64,000 nucleotides of DNA from Chitinophagales bacterium (GCA_020635975.1 JACJYT010000011.1:18343-82342), one strand, 5' to 3'; counted from the first letter of the stretch, positions 24,883 to 33,652 are shown. Translations and numbers: made by a program. The notes: generated from the sequence alone by a model not told the origin.

Positions 24883-25218
24883 TTAATCCATTGGAAGTTT
24901 AAAAAGTTCTTTAACAAGAATAATTTTAGTACCCTCTTTTTTTGTTGTTATACTTTGAATTTCTAATTGGTATTTGTAGCCTGGCTCATAACTAAAACCT
25001 TCAATTACTCCTTCGAAGATTTCATAATCTCCATTACTTCCCTTTTTAATGGAATAGCAAAGCCTTTCACTTCCTTCTGAACAAGGAACTTGTTTATTTG
25101 CAATTATCCATTTTTCTATGGTGCTGCTCTCTAAAGATTTTCCACTAGAATTTTGCGAGGTCTTGCAGGATAATAATAGCACGACTACAAGTAAAATAAG
25201 CTTATTTATATTTTTCAT
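24883..25218 (-). CDS. DUF4377-type lipoprotein
   Basis: A 111-residue lipoprotein. The signal peptide ends in LLLSC, with the lipid-modified Cys at 18. The mature domain has the pattern C-x5-E-R-L-C-Y (two cysteines that may form a disulfide) followed by FEGVIEGFSYEPGYKYQLEI (about 68-87) and the ending LVKELFKLP. This matches my recollection of the DUF4377 fold, small domains often found with or fused to HslJ/META-like proteins. No biochemical role is known to me. It is upstream of xthA and has its own -7 box. Assignment is from pattern memory, not a search. Confidence 0.7.
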   Translation of the reverse strand: MKNINKLILLVVVLLLSCKTSQNSSGKSLESSTIEKWIIANKQVPCSEGSERLCYSIKKGSNGDYEIFEGVIEGFSYEPGYKYQLEIQSITTKKEGTKIILVKELFKLPMD

Positions 25219-25239
25219 TTTTCAATTATTCAAAGGAAA

Positions 25240-25247
25240 CAAATTTA
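25240..25247 (-). promoter_or_regulatory. Promoter -7 box for the DUF4377 lipoprotein / xthA pair
   Basis: The minus strand reads TAAATTTG, an exact TAnnTTTG match, 21 nt before the ATG at 25218. xthA follows 10 nt after the lipoprotein stop, so both may use it. Confidence 0.5.
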
Positions 25248-25278
25248 TACTTTTAAAAGTGAATAGGAAGCTTAGTAG

Positions 25279-27438
25279 CTACTTTTTCTTCCACTCTAAA
25301 TGTGCTAGTACGTAGCGCAGTTCTGCAAAGCTTGTTTCAAATGGAATTTTTTCTTTTATTCTACTAATGGATATTTCTTTTTCCGCTTCAAAATATGGAG
25401 TTATTTTGGCAACTCTCGTTTCATCTAGTAAATCGTAGATATTAATGCGTCCTTTTACAATCCATTTAGTAAGATGTTGTTGAATAGTACTTACTGCCAT
25501 GTTTCTAGTAAGGGCTATTTCTTCCGGACTTTCCCCTTTTTTGAATAGTTCTAAACTTAGCTCAAAAGTGGCTCCTTTACCCATAGCCGAAGTATTGTTT
25601 GAAGCACCACTAGGTAGATCGCTAAATTTTTTAATACTAGCTGAATTATAAAGACTAGTATCTAAATATTTGAGCTGATAAAGTTGAGATATTTTTAGCC
25701 AGAACAACTTTTGCAAATCTTTACAAAAACTGACATAGCTTTTAGTTTTTGATTTAAAAACATATTCATTTATATGCTCTGTTAAGGGCAACAGAAGCTT
25801 ATTAAATATTTCCTCAGTAAAATAGTGAATTGCTTTTTCGCATCGGGAGAATAAAATAGGGGTATCTTCTTCTTTAAAACTTCTGAAGATTTGATTTAAC
25901 TGGGATTTAAATTTCTGTTCTACATCTTGAAGGTTTAACCAAACTTGATGGGAATTTTTTGCCAAACTAAGACACTTGTCTTTTTCTGGCAATTCTTTTT
26001 GGGCGATGAACTCTTTCCATTCTTCTATCTCTTCTCTGAAAGTATAGAAAGAAAATGCTTTAAAAAGCATCCGTTTCGCATAATCTTCTTTAGCAAATTT
26101 TAAAGCTTGGTCAAAGTTGGAGCCTACATGATTAGCAGCATGAAATGCCACAATTCTCGGATCTACAAAAATATTTCTCGCATTAATTTTAGTTCTGAGT
26201 ATAAGGCCATCTAAATCCGTACATCGACTTAATGCAACATAGGCTTGCCCTGGAGCAAATGACTTTCCAAGGTCTATTATGGCCTTTTTGAAAGTTAAAC
26301 CTTGGCTTTTATGAATGGTTATTGCCCAAGCTAAACGAATTGGATATTGCATAAAGCTTCCAAGCTTTTCTTCTTTTACCTCATTGCTTTCCTTGTCTAG
26401 AGTATAATGGATGTTTTCCCATAACTCTTGTTTTAGGGTATAATTTTCGCCGTTTTCTATAAACTTAACTTGGATAAATTGATCGCTGAGATTAGTAACT
26501 TCGGCAAGCTTGCCATTATAATACATGCCTTGTTCTGAATCGTTTCGAACGAACATAATTTGTGCTCCAACTTTTAGCTCAATTTCTAATTCAGCAGGGA
26601 AGGCGTTTTCATTGAATTGTCCTTCAATTTTTGCTTTATATTTGATTTTGTTGCCGGCTAATTTTTCTAGTTCGTTTGAATTTATACTATCAGCTTGATA
26701 GTTATGTGTACATAAGGTAATGTATTCCTTATCGGAGGAAGAGGCGCTTTTATTATTAAGCTCATTCAAATTAAGTAAATCATCCTCGCTAATTTCTCCA
26801 TTTCTAACATGGTTTAAAATATCTATAAACAAGGGATCGGCTTGTCTATAAATATGTTGGAGTTCGATGGTAAAAGCATTGGCATTTTTCCAGGCGTAAC
26901 TATCAAAAAAGAAAGGACTATCGTAATACTCTCTTAAAACATTCCAGCTATCTTCACGAACAACAGGAGGTAACTGAAACAAATCGCCTATAAAAACCAC
27001 TTGAAGCCCCCCGAAAGCTTCCCTATTTTGGCGAACATTTTGTAAAATGAAATCGATAGCATCTAGCAAGTCTGCTCTTACCATACTGATTTCATCAATA
27101 ATCAATAAATCTAGCTCTTGCAGCAACTTCCTCTTTTCTTTGCGAAAGCGCATATGCTTTTTTAAAGAACTTCTATTATTTGCCACGTTCAAATCTACAA
27201 AGTCGTTGTTTGGAATAAAGGAAGTTAGAGGCAAGCCGAACATGGAGTGAATCGTAACTCCGCCTGCATTTATTGCGGCCACACCAGTTGGAGCAACTAC
27301 TGCAGTATTTTTATTAGTTTTTTTGAGAATATTTCTCAATAAAGTGGTTTTTCCAGTACCTGCTTTTCCTGTTAAGAAGAAAGATTGCGAGGTGTTGAGA
27401 GCAAATTCTTCAGCATAATAAGCTTCTTGATTAGACAT
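25279..27438 (-). CDS. Pif1-like DNA helicase with C-terminal helix-turn-helix domain
   Basis: A 719-residue superfamily 1 helicase. Walker A is FFLTGKAGTGKTTLLRN (18-34), motif Ia VVAPTGVAAINAGGVTIHSMFGL (about 47-69), Walker B LLIIDEISMVRADLLDAI (about 112-129), motif III QVVFIGDLFQLPPV (about 146-159), IHKSQGLTF (about 370-378) and YVALSRCTDLDGLIL (about 395-409), all typical of Pif1/RecD2-like helicases. The C-terminal region has a helix-turn-helix (about 630-665, SPEEIALTRNMAVSTIQQHL). The family unwinds DNA 5'-3', including G-quadruplexes. The gap on either side is short (55-60 nt). Cellular role unproven, but likely replication or repair. Confidence 0.88.
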   Translation of the reverse strand: MSNQEAYYAEEFALNTSQSFFLTGKAGTGKTTLLRNILKKTNKNTAVVAPTGVAAINAGGVTIHSMFGLPLTSFIPNNDFVDLNVANNRSSLKKHMRFRKEKRKLLQELDLLIIDEISMVRADLLDAIDFILQNVRQNREAFGGLQVVFIGDLFQLPPVVREDSWNVLREYYDSPFFFDSYAWKNANAFTIELQHIYRQADPLFIDILNHVRNGEISEDDLLNLNELNNKSASSSDKEYITLCTHNYQADSINSNELEKLAGNKIKYKAKIEGQFNENAFPAELEIELKVGAQIMFVRNDSEQGMYYNGKLAEVTNLSDQFIQVKFIENGENYTLKQELWENIHYTLDKESNEVKEEKLGSFMQYPIRLAWAITIHKSQGLTFKKAIIDLGKSFAPGQAYVALSRCTDLDGLILRTKINARNIFVDPRIVAFHAANHVGSNFDQALKFAKEDYAKRMLFKAFSFYTFREEIEEWKEFIAQKELPEKDKCLSLAKNSHQVWLNLQDVEQKFKSQLNQIFRSFKEEDTPILFSRCEKAIHYFTEEIFNKLLLPLTEHINEYVFKSKTKSYVSFCKDLQKLFWLKISQLYQLKYLDTSLYNSASIKKFSDLPSGASNNTSAMGKGATFELSLELFKKGESPEEIALTRNMAVSTIQQHLTKWIVKGRINIYDLLDETRVAKITPYFEAEKEISISRIKEKIPFETSFAELRYVLAHLEWKKK

Positions 27439-27493
27439 GCTGTAAAAGTAAAAAGTATATTTTTAAAAAGAGCTTTTAATGACTTACTATGCC

Positions 27494-28111
27494 TTATTCG
27501 TGGATATCTTTATAGATTCGATGCGCATTTAAATTTAATGACTGCGTATTTCCTTGGTCTCTTAAATTGCAAAACATAAATTGTATACCTAAGCTTTCCG
27601 AGCTGCTTAAATCGAAGTGATATCCAGCAAAAACAGTTTCTTCATCGCCCTCAAATTGTTTTGTTTCTTCATCTTCAAAGGTATAAAAGGAGTACAAACT
27701 TAAATTAGGATAGAAGCTATCGAACTGATCTTCCCAAATATTTTTTTCATTTTTTCGTAGTAAAAATGCCTTGTGCCAAGTACAATTATCCTTATCTTCT
27801 GCATGGTTAATGGCTATAAAGCTGCCTTCACTATCGGTGTACAAACGAGCTTCAAAAGATTCTTCCTTTAAGGCAATGTAGTTTGTTTCGATTGTGTTGT
27901 TCGAAATGGAATGGAGATGGCTAGTATCGATATCCAAATAAAGTAGGTATTCTTTAACTACACTATCTAAAAGACTACTTTCGTATATTTTTGTCCCTGA
28001 GTTATACGTAGGCAATAGCTCTTCCTCCTTACTTGTTGGAAGTTCTAGTTTATTGGAGCTGGGCTTGCACGACAAGAGCAACAAAAGAAGAAAGAATGTG
28101 CTTAATTTCAC
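27494..28111 (-). CDS. Predicted lipoprotein of unknown function
   Basis: A 205-residue protein that I do not recognise. The signal peptide ends in LLLLSC (Cys at 15), so it is lipid-anchored. The mature part is acidic and Ser-rich at the start, then a mixed alpha/beta region with one Cys in a D-N-C-T-W motif near 112 and another in FMFCNLRDQG near 187. The start is a GTG at 28111 overlapping the stop of the DUF389 gene as GTGA, so it is probably translated from the same mRNA. A shared role with that membrane protein is possible but unproven. Confidence 0.7.
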   Translation of the reverse strand: MKLSTFFLLLLLLSCKPSSNKLELPTSKEEELLPTYNSGTKIYESSLLDSVVKEYLLYLDIDTSHLHSISNNTIETNYIALKEESFEARLYTDSEGSFIAINHAEDKDNCTWHKAFLLRKNEKNIWEDQFDSFYPNLSLYSFYTFEDEETKQFEGDEETVFAGYHFDLSSSESLGIQFMFCNLRDQGNTQSLNLNAHRIYKDIHE

Positions 28112-29454
28112 TCTTTTACTATTTTTATATTTTTAGTATCCAAACGTTTTTCAAGCCAGCGTTCTATTTCCTCGTATTGAGATTCTTTTATTTTACCTTC
28201 GGAGGCTAAGAACACTAAGGTACTAGCGCTAGATGAAGAATCTTTTTCTGAATAAATGGTACCCTCACTAATTCCAAATTCGCTAATACTTGGAAAAAAT
28301 ATGCGCAACTCTTCACCAATAGCTTCTGGGTTGTAGAATTTTTTTGAGTTACTTTCAAGTTCAAGCTTCAAGTTGCCTATAATAGAATCTTTATCGGCTA
28401 GTTCTTTAGCATGCGCTAAGCTGATTTGATCCATTTGATTTTGTTCATTTTTAAGAATCTCTTTTAGTTGAGTTCCTTGCTTTATTTCTAGAACACAATT
28501 TTCTAATCGATAATTTTCTAAATTGGCTTTCTTCTTTTCAATTTGGAGCGAATCCATGTAACCTCCAACGTAAAGGGTAATTTTATTGTCTTTGCTGTTC
28601 TTATATTCAATTTGCTTGTTTAGAACATAGTAACTTTCGTTGCTAAACTCTTTTCGAATATAATTATTGGCTTCAATTTCAAAGCCCGACTTTCTTACAA
28701 TAGTATATCCAAAATAGATACTTGGTACTACCGTGAAAAATACCAGGGCATAGATTATCCTTTTTACATTTTTTGCTCTCCCTTGGTCCATATACTCTGC
28801 ATGGCGAAAATTTAAAAATTGAACTACCATAAAGGTAGAAGCACTTATCATTACACTATTAATGAAGAATAGATATAGTGCTCCGAAAAAGAAACTTAAA
28901 TTTCCTGTAGCGAGTCCATAACCCGCTGTGCACAAAGGGGGCATAAGTGCTGTTGCGATGGCTACGCCTGGAATGGCATTGCCTTTTTCTTTACTTGAAC
29001 CTGCAAAAACCCCCGCTAGTCCACCAAAGAAAGCAATGAGCACATCCCAAAAGGTAGGTGAAGTTCTTGCCAGTAATTCAGATTGCGCTTGGCTTAAAGG
29101 AGAAATAGAAAAATATAAAGCGGAGGTGATAATACTAAAAATTACTGCAATCGCAAGATTTTTAATGGCTACATTAATTAGCGGTAAATCATTAATTCCA
29201 GCTCCGAGTCCTAAACCCATTATTGGACCCATTAGCGGAGAAATTAACATTGCTCCAATGATTACAGCAGTTGAATTAACATTTAGACCAATGGATGCAA
29301 TAAAAATGGCAAAGATTAGCATCCATAAATTAATTCCTTTAAATACAACACCTTTTCTAATCGCTTCAACAATTTCACTTTCGTTGTCTTGGTCCTGACT
29401 CAAGCTAAACCGTTCTCTCAAGAAAGCCAAAATAGCTAAATAAATTTTTTTCAT
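28108..29454 (-). CDS. DUF389 family membrane protein (TIGR00341-like)
   Basis: A 448-residue inner-membrane protein. After a short cytoplasmic N-terminus, about six TM helices (about 40-245) carry the DUF389 signatures NSTAVIIGAMLISPLMGPIMGLGLGAG, in two adjoining blocks, and the loop G-x-A-I-A-T-A-L-M-P-P-L-C-T-A-G-Y-G (near 160-180). The C-terminal 190 residues are a soluble alpha/beta domain with a coiled-coil-like stretch (about 330-380). The function of the family is unknown; it resembles transporters. The lipoprotein gene is coupled downstream with a 4-nt overlap. It is divergent from the 4-TM gene at 29576. Confidence 0.85.
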   Translation of the reverse strand: MKKIYLAILAFLRERFSLSQDQDNESEIVEAIRKGVVFKGINLWMLIFAIFIASIGLNVNSTAVIIGAMLISPLMGPIMGLGLGAGINDLPLINVAIKNLAIAVIFSIITSALYFSISPLSQAQSELLARTSPTFWDVLIAFFGGLAGVFAGSSKEKGNAIPGVAIATALMPPLCTAGYGLATGNLSFFFGALYLFFINSVMISASTFMVVQFLNFRHAEYMDQGRAKNVKRIIYALVFFTVVPSIYFGYTIVRKSGFEIEANNYIRKEFSNESYYVLNKQIEYKNSKDNKITLYVGGYMDSLQIEKKKANLENYRLENCVLEIKQGTQLKEILKNEQNQMDQISLAHAKELADKDSIIGNLKLELESNSKKFYNPEAIGEELRIFFPSISEFGISEGTIYSEKDSSSSASTLVFLASEGKIKESQYEEIERWLEKRLDTKNIKIVKE

Positions 29455-29575
29455 TATATAAGAATTTCAATTTAAAGGTATTGATTTTCAATTAGAATTT
29501 AGCATTTATGCCAAAATGACATAGGTTTAAGCTTTAGAATGGTTTTTGCATGGATTAAATCAAATAAATGTAAAA

Positions 29576-29980
29576 ATGAATTTTTTAGTTAAAACATTGA
29601 TCTCTGCAGCGGCAATTTTATTGCTTAGTTTTTTATTGCCAGGGGTCCAAGTTGAAGGGCAACTTTTATATGCCTTATTGATAGCTTTAGTATTGAGCTT
29701 TTTAAACAGTTTGGTAAGACCAATTTTAATTTTTTTAACCCTACCTGCAACCATAGTTAGTTTAGGTCTTTTTTTACTAGTTATTAATGCGGTAATAATT
29801 TTGATTGCAGATAAATTCTTAGCTGGATTTTCTGTCGACGGATTTTGGTGGGCGCTTTTGTTCAGTATACTTTTATCTATTATAAATAGTGTAAGTAACA
29901 AAGTAATTTTAGAGAGAAGTCCAAAAAATGTAGTAAGGAATCAGAATGGAAATAAGGTTATTATTATCGAAAAAGACTAA
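29576..29980 (+). CDS. 4-TM membrane protein of the phage-holin-4_2 / DUF family
   Basis: A 134-residue inner-membrane protein with four hydrophobic helices and a short basic C-terminal tail. The segment LNSLVRPILIFLTLPATIVSLGLFLLVINA, read in parts at about residues 43-72, contains the N-x-x-x-R-P-x-x-x-x-x-T-L-P pattern of the so-called phage holin family 4 superfamily IV, a widespread chromosomal family (YvlD-like) not tied to phage. I used the ATG at 29576; a TTG 30 nt upstream has no supporting signal. LemA follows after 28 nt on the same strand. Function unknown; no sign of a prophage nearby. Confidence 0.8.
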   Translation: MNFLVKTLISAAAILLLSFLLPGVQVEGQLLYALLIALVLSFLNSLVRPILIFLTLPATIVSLGLFLLVINAVIILIADKFLAGFSVDGFWWALLFSILLSIINSVSNKVILERSPKNVVRNQNGNKVIIIEKD

Positions 29981-30008
29981 TTTCACTTAAACTTAAAATG
30001 TATTTGAA

Positions 30009-30572
30009 ATGACACTAGGATTTTTAGCCTTACTAATTGTACTATTTCTTACTGGGGTAATGATGTACAACGGCCTTATTAAGAAAAAGAATTATGTAGA
30101 CGAGGCTTTTTCTGGGATGGATATAGCTTTAAAGAAGCGACATGATTTATTGCCTAATCTGATTGAAACGGTTAAAGCTTACATGAAGCATGAAATGGAC
30201 TTACTTACTAAAGTTACGGAATTACGAGCCAAGGCTATGAATCCGAATCTTTCGGTTAATGATAAGGTTCTTGCAGAGAATCAGTTAAGTCGTGCGGTTG
30301 GAGGCTTAATGATAGCAGTAGAAAAATACCCAGATATTAAAGCGAATACTAATTTTATGCATATTCAGGAAAGCATGAAGGATATAGAATTTGAAATATC
30401 AGGAGCTAGAAAACACTATAACTCTACGGTTACTGAGTTTAATAATGCGGTAGAAATGTTTCCAACTAATGTGCTTGCTAAATTTATGGGCTTGGCTCGT
30501 AGAGCATTTTTTGAAATACCTGACACAGAAAGAGAAAATGTTGATGTGAAGGGTTTATTTGGTAATTCTTAA
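30009..30572 (+). CDS. LemA family protein
   Basis: A 187-residue protein with an N-terminal TM helix (about 3-20) and a helical bundle facing the periplasm. NGLIKKKNYVDEAFSGMDIALKKRHDLLPNLIETVKAYM, seen in parts at about 22-60, matches the conserved N-x-x-V-x-x-x-(W/F)-(S/A)-x-I-D-V-x-L-K-R-R-x-D-L-I-P-N-L block, and YNSTVTEFNNAVEMFPTNVLA (about 140-160) matches the C-terminal block. Length and motifs are typical. LemA genes are often linked to membrane metalloproteases such as HtpX; here a zinc metallopeptidase gene follows after 16 nt. Biochemical function unknown. Confidence 0.92.
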   Translation: MTLGFLALLIVLFLTGVMMYNGLIKKKNYVDEAFSGMDIALKKRHDLLPNLIETVKAYMKHEMDLLTKVTELRAKAMNPNLSVNDKVLAENQLSRAVGGLMIAVEKYPDIKANTNFMHIQESMKDIEFEISGARKHYNSTVTEFNNAVEMFPTNVLAKFMGLARRAFFEIPDTERENVDVKGLFGNS

Positions 30573-30588
30573 TTTAAAATAGTATTCT

Positions 30589-31305
30589 ATGGAATCGATA
30601 TTGAATAGTCCATATTTCGTTTTGTTTGCCATATCAATGGTTTTTGGTTTAATCGGAATGTTTGTTAGTGGGCGCTTAAAAAGCAAGTTTGCCAAGTATT
30701 CGGCAATGCCTTTGTCTTCTGGTTTAAGTGGTGCACAAGTTGCTGAAAAGATGTTGAGAGACCACAATATTTACGATGTTCAAGTTCAATCTGTACCTGG
30801 GCAATTAACCGATCATTATAATCCCGCGAATAGAACTGTAAATTTAAGTCCAGAGGTATTTCAAGGAAGAAGTGTTGCTGCGGCTGCCGTTGCGGCTCAT
30901 GAATGTGGTCATGCTGTTCAACATGCAAAATCTTATGCATGGTTGCAAATGAGAAGTAAGCTAGTACCTATTGTAAGTGTTAGCTCAAATCTTATGCGCT
31001 ATGTGATGATGGCTGCTGCATTTGGTTTATTTGCAGGTGGCTTGGGAGGGATCTTTATTCCAATAGCCTTAGCCTTACAAGGTGCTTTGATGGTTTTTGC
31101 TCTTGTCACTCTTCCTGTGGAGTTCGACGCAAGTAATCGAGCCATGATTTACCTAGACCAAAGTGGTATTGCTGGAAGAAGAGGGGAAGAATACGAAGGT
31201 GCCAAAGATGCTCTTAAGTGGGCGGGTATGACATATTTTGTTGCAGCCTTAGCCTCTGTTGCGCAGTTCTTGTATTTATTGATGCTCTTTATGAGAAGAA
31301 GATAG
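30589..31305 (+). CDS. YugP-type membrane zinc metallopeptidase
   Basis: A 238-residue inner-membrane protein of the Zn-peptidase-2 (PF04298) family. An N-terminal TM helix is followed by a soluble stretch with PGQLTDHYNPANRTVNLS (about 69-86) and the zinc-binding motif AAHECGHAVQH (102-112) of H-E-x-x-H type. Two central TM helices and a C-terminal one follow (about 128-180, 210-235), with LPVEFDASNRAM (about 175-186) between them, the conserved third-ligand region. It forms an operon with lemA. Its substrates are unknown; by analogy to HtpX it may handle membrane-protein quality control. Confidence 0.9.
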   Translation: MESILNSPYFVLFAISMVFGLIGMFVSGRLKSKFAKYSAMPLSSGLSGAQVAEKMLRDHNIYDVQVQSVPGQLTDHYNPANRTVNLSPEVFQGRSVAAAAVAAHECGHAVQHAKSYAWLQMRSKLVPIVSVSSNLMRYVMMAAAFGLFAGGLGGIFIPIALALQGALMVFALVTLPVEFDASNRAMIYLDQSGIAGRRGEEYEGAKDALKWAGMTYFVAALASVAQFLYLLMLFMRRR

Positions 31306-31375
31306 GACTTAAGAAGTATTAAGTTTTGTTAAAGCCAAGTTTTGCGTCTAAGTTTTATTCGAATTATCCAATTTA

Positions 31376-31406
31376 TTGTGTGTAAATTCGTTTTATTCTA
31401 AATTTG
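31376..31406 (+). promoter_or_regulatory. Bacteroidota-type promoter for the S41 protease
   Basis: A TTG at 31376-31378 and TAAATTTG at 31399-31406 are separated by 20 nt, a good fit to the -33/-7 consensus. The box ends 5 nt before the ATG at 31412, so the transcript is probably leaderless or nearly so. Confidence 0.65.
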
Positions 31407-31411
31407 GATTT

Positions 31412-33082
31412 ATGAAAATGTTAAAAAAATGGAAGCTCATTTTAGTTGTTGTACTTTGTGCTTCTCTCGGAATTGCTGCAACCAATACAACGGAATATTT
31501 TGAGATTTCCAAGAATTTAGAAATTTTTGCAACCCTTTATAAGGAGTTGAATTCTTACTATGTAGACGACATTGATCCAAATGAGTTTATGCAAGAAGGA
31601 ATCGATGCCATGTTGCATTCTCTCGATCCATATACAAGCTATTATTCTGAAGCAGAAATTGAAAACTACCGTTTTGAAACAACAGGAAAATACGGAGGGA
31701 TTGGTTCTTTAATAAAGAAAAGCGAAGATTATATCGTTATTTCTGAACCTTACGCAGGCTATCCAGCCGATAAAGCCGGTTTGATAGCTGGAGATAAAAT
31801 TGTTTCTGTTGATGGAAACATGGTAAAAGGTAAATCGTCGGATGAGGTTTCTAAATACCTTAAAGGAGAACCAGGCACAAAAATTCAGGTTAAAGTTTTG
31901 CGACCACTTGCTGATGGAACAGATAAGGAAATGAATATTGAAATAGTTCGAGAAGAAGTTAAGGTGAAAAACGTTCCTTACTACGGAATGGCAAATGAGA
32001 ATGTTGGCTATATCAAACTGAGTAATTTTACGCAACAAGCGGGTAAAGAGGTTGAAGATGCTTATAAAAGTTTAAAAAAGGAAAATCCTAATTTAAGCGG
32101 CGTAGTATTAGATTTAAGAGGGAACCCTGGAGGTTTATTGCACGAAGCAGTAAATATTTGTAATGTATTTATTGATAAAGGGCAATTAATTGTTTTTACC
32201 AAGGGTAAGGTAGAAGAATGGGATAAGGATTTTAAAACGATTAATGAGTCGATAGATACAGAAATTCCTTTAGTGGTTCTTACCAATAGAGGTTCGGCTT
32301 CTGCTTCGGAAATAGTGAGTGGGGCAATACAAGATTTAGATAGGGGAGTAATAGTTGGTCAAAAAACTTTTGGTAAAGGTTTGGTTCAGACCACCAGAAA
32401 GCTTAGTTATAATACCCAGCTAAAGGTAACCACTGCTAAATATTATATTCCAAGTGGAAGATGCATTCAAGCAATTAATTATGCGGAAAAAGATGAGGAT
32501 GGCGCGGTTTCAAGAATCCCCGATTCCTTAAAAGTTGCTTTCAAAACAAATAATGGAAGAATAGTTTATGATGGTGGAGGGATTGATCCAGATTTGGTTC
32601 TTGAGGTTGAATACCTATCAGATATCAGTGTAAGTCTTAGTCGTAAGGATTTAATCTTCGATTATGCTACCACTTACAAGGCGAAACATCCTGAATTGCG
32701 TGGAGGGGTTAATTTTAGAATGAATCAAGAAGAGTATGATGCTTTTGTAGCTTGGTTGCAAGACAAGGATTACGATTACCAAACGGAAAGCGAAGCTTTT
32801 TTAGACAAGTTTAAGGAAGCTGCTGAAGAAGAAGAATATTTTGCTGCTATTGAAACGGAGTTTGAATTATTAAAAGAAGAGATAGGTCACGACAAGAAAA
32901 AAGATCTTCAAAAGCAACAAGCAGAAATAATGCAGCTCTTAGAGAATGAAATTGTAACTAGATATTTTTATCGTGAAGGAGCCATCCAAAATAGTTTTTC
33001 TTACGATAAAGAAATGATGGAGGCCTTAAAAATATTAAAGGACAAATCGGTTTACGATAGTTATTTGAAAGTCCAAAAATAG
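31412..33082 (+). CDS. S41 family C-terminal processing peptidase
   Basis: A 556-residue exported serine protease of the CtpA/Prc family. A signal anchor (about 6-22, LILVVVLCASLGIAAT) precedes an N-terminal helical cap, then a PDZ domain (about 85-165, GGIGSLIKKSEDYIVISEP and PADKAGLIAGDKIVSVDG). The catalytic domain (about 185-380) has LDLRGNPGGLLHEAV, the nucleophile Ser in GSASASEIVSGA and the general-base Lys in KTFGKGLVQT. The C-terminal 170 residues are acidic and helical, common in the Bacteroidota form. It trims periplasmic proteins. The start is the ATG just after the -7 box; a TTG upstream lies inside the -33 element. Confidence 0.93.
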   Translation: MKMLKKWKLILVVVLCASLGIAATNTTEYFEISKNLEIFATLYKELNSYYVDDIDPNEFMQEGIDAMLHSLDPYTSYYSEAEIENYRFETTGKYGGIGSLIKKSEDYIVISEPYAGYPADKAGLIAGDKIVSVDGNMVKGKSSDEVSKYLKGEPGTKIQVKVLRPLADGTDKEMNIEIVREEVKVKNVPYYGMANENVGYIKLSNFTQQAGKEVEDAYKSLKKENPNLSGVVLDLRGNPGGLLHEAVNICNVFIDKGQLIVFTKGKVEEWDKDFKTINESIDTEIPLVVLTNRGSASASEIVSGAIQDLDRGVIVGQKTFGKGLVQTTRKLSYNTQLKVTTAKYYIPSGRCIQAINYAEKDEDGAVSRIPDSLKVAFKTNNGRIVYDGGGIDPDLVLEVEYLSDISVSLSRKDLIFDYATTYKAKHPELRGGVNFRMNQEEYDAFVAWLQDKDYDYQTESEAFLDKFKEAAEEEEYFAAIETEFELLKEEIGHDKKKDLQKQQAEIMQLLENEIVTRYFYREGAIQNSFSYDKEMMEALKILKDKSVYDSYLKVQK

Positions 33083-33091
33083 AGAAGAGAC

Positions 33092-33337
33092 TTAAGAAAT
33101 GGAGTTTCTTACCTTTTCCGTGTAGGCTCTTAAAGAGCTTTTGAAATCAACTGCTCTTTCCTGCATATCTTCTAAAATCCATTTCGCTGCAAAGAGATGT
33201 GTGAGTTGCTCTCCATCATCATCACCTTCTACTTCGATTTGAGGTTCTTCTTCATTGATAATGGCAATTTCTGCCTCATCTAGCATTTCTAAAGTATAAT
33301 TTGCCTCTATTAATTTTTTGATTGCAGGTATTTTCAT
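33092..33337 (-). CDS. Small acidic conserved protein paired with thioredoxin (DUF6952-like)
   Basis: An 81-residue cytoplasmic protein with no cysteine, signal or TM. It begins MKIPAIKKLIEANYTLEMLDEAE, in two short helices, has a central EEEPQIEVEGDDDGEQLTH acidic strand/loop and ends in a helix with RAYTEKVRNSIS. This agrees with my memory of the family called DUF6952, found beside thioredoxin genes in Flavobacteria, but I cannot confirm the name. Its ATG follows the thioredoxin stop by 1 nt, so the two are translationally coupled. Function unknown. Confidence 0.75.
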   Translation of the reverse strand: MKIPAIKKLIEANYTLEMLDEAEIAIINEEEPQIEVEGDDDGEQLTHLFAAKWILEDMQERAVDFKSSLRAYTEKVRNSIS

Positions 33338-33338
33338 T

Positions 33339-33647
33339 TTATATAGCTTTTGTTAATTCTTCAACAGCTTCTATTTTAGCACTTGGAAAACCAGCAGCTA
33401 ATTGGCCATTTTTAAAGGATGCGAAAAAAGGAAGATTGTTTACCCCCGCTAAAGCTCTTAATTCTGGGTTAAGCTCAGCATTAGCTTCTGCAAAAAATAC
33501 ATCTTCATATTCCGCTTTCTCACTTAGAGCTTGAAATTTTGGAGCTATTAGTCTACAAGACCCACACCAGCCTGCGTAGAATTTAATTACTACTTTCGAA
33601 TTTACTTGAAGTAAGTCTTTATAGTTTTGATCGTTTAATTCAATCAT
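33339..33647 (-). CDS. Thioredoxin family protein
   Basis: A 102-residue cytoplasmic thioredoxin-fold protein. The active site is W27-C28-G-S-C31, with the usual preceding FYAGWCGSC and following R-L-I-A-P-K-F. The cis-Pro site is in VNNLPFFASFKNGQL (about 74-88). The C-G-S-C dipeptide differs from the classical C-G-P-C and should raise the redox potential somewhat. Length is that of a single domain. The small acidic gene follows with a 1-nt gap, and a TAAATTTG -7 box lies 5 nt upstream. It is a likely general or partner-specific disulfide reductase. Confidence 0.88.
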   Translation of the reverse strand: MIELNDQNYKDLLQVNSKVVIKFYAGWCGSCRLIAPKFQALSEKAEYEDVFFAEANAELNPELRALAGVNNLPFFASFKNGQLAAGFPSAKIEAVEELTKAI

Positions 33648-33652
33648 TTTTT

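Noticed and set aside
24873..24917. An upstream start for xthA at 24917
   Set aside because: It runs into the DUF4377 gene and adds residues absent from relatives; MKLISFNVNG at 24872 is the typical N-terminus.
28928..29398. A 156-codon plus-strand open frame opposite the DUF389 gene
   Set aside because: It is antisense to a strongly supported membrane protein, has low-complexity composition and lacks any recognisable domain, so it is a frame shadow.
29546..29980. Holin-like protein as a sign of a prophage
   Set aside because: The family is chromosomal and widespread despite its name; no phage structural, integrase or lysis gene is nearby.
31376..31411. A TTG start for the S41 protease at 31376
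   Set aside because: The TTG lies in the -33 element and the -7 box falls between it and the ATG at 31412, so translation cannot plausibly begin there.
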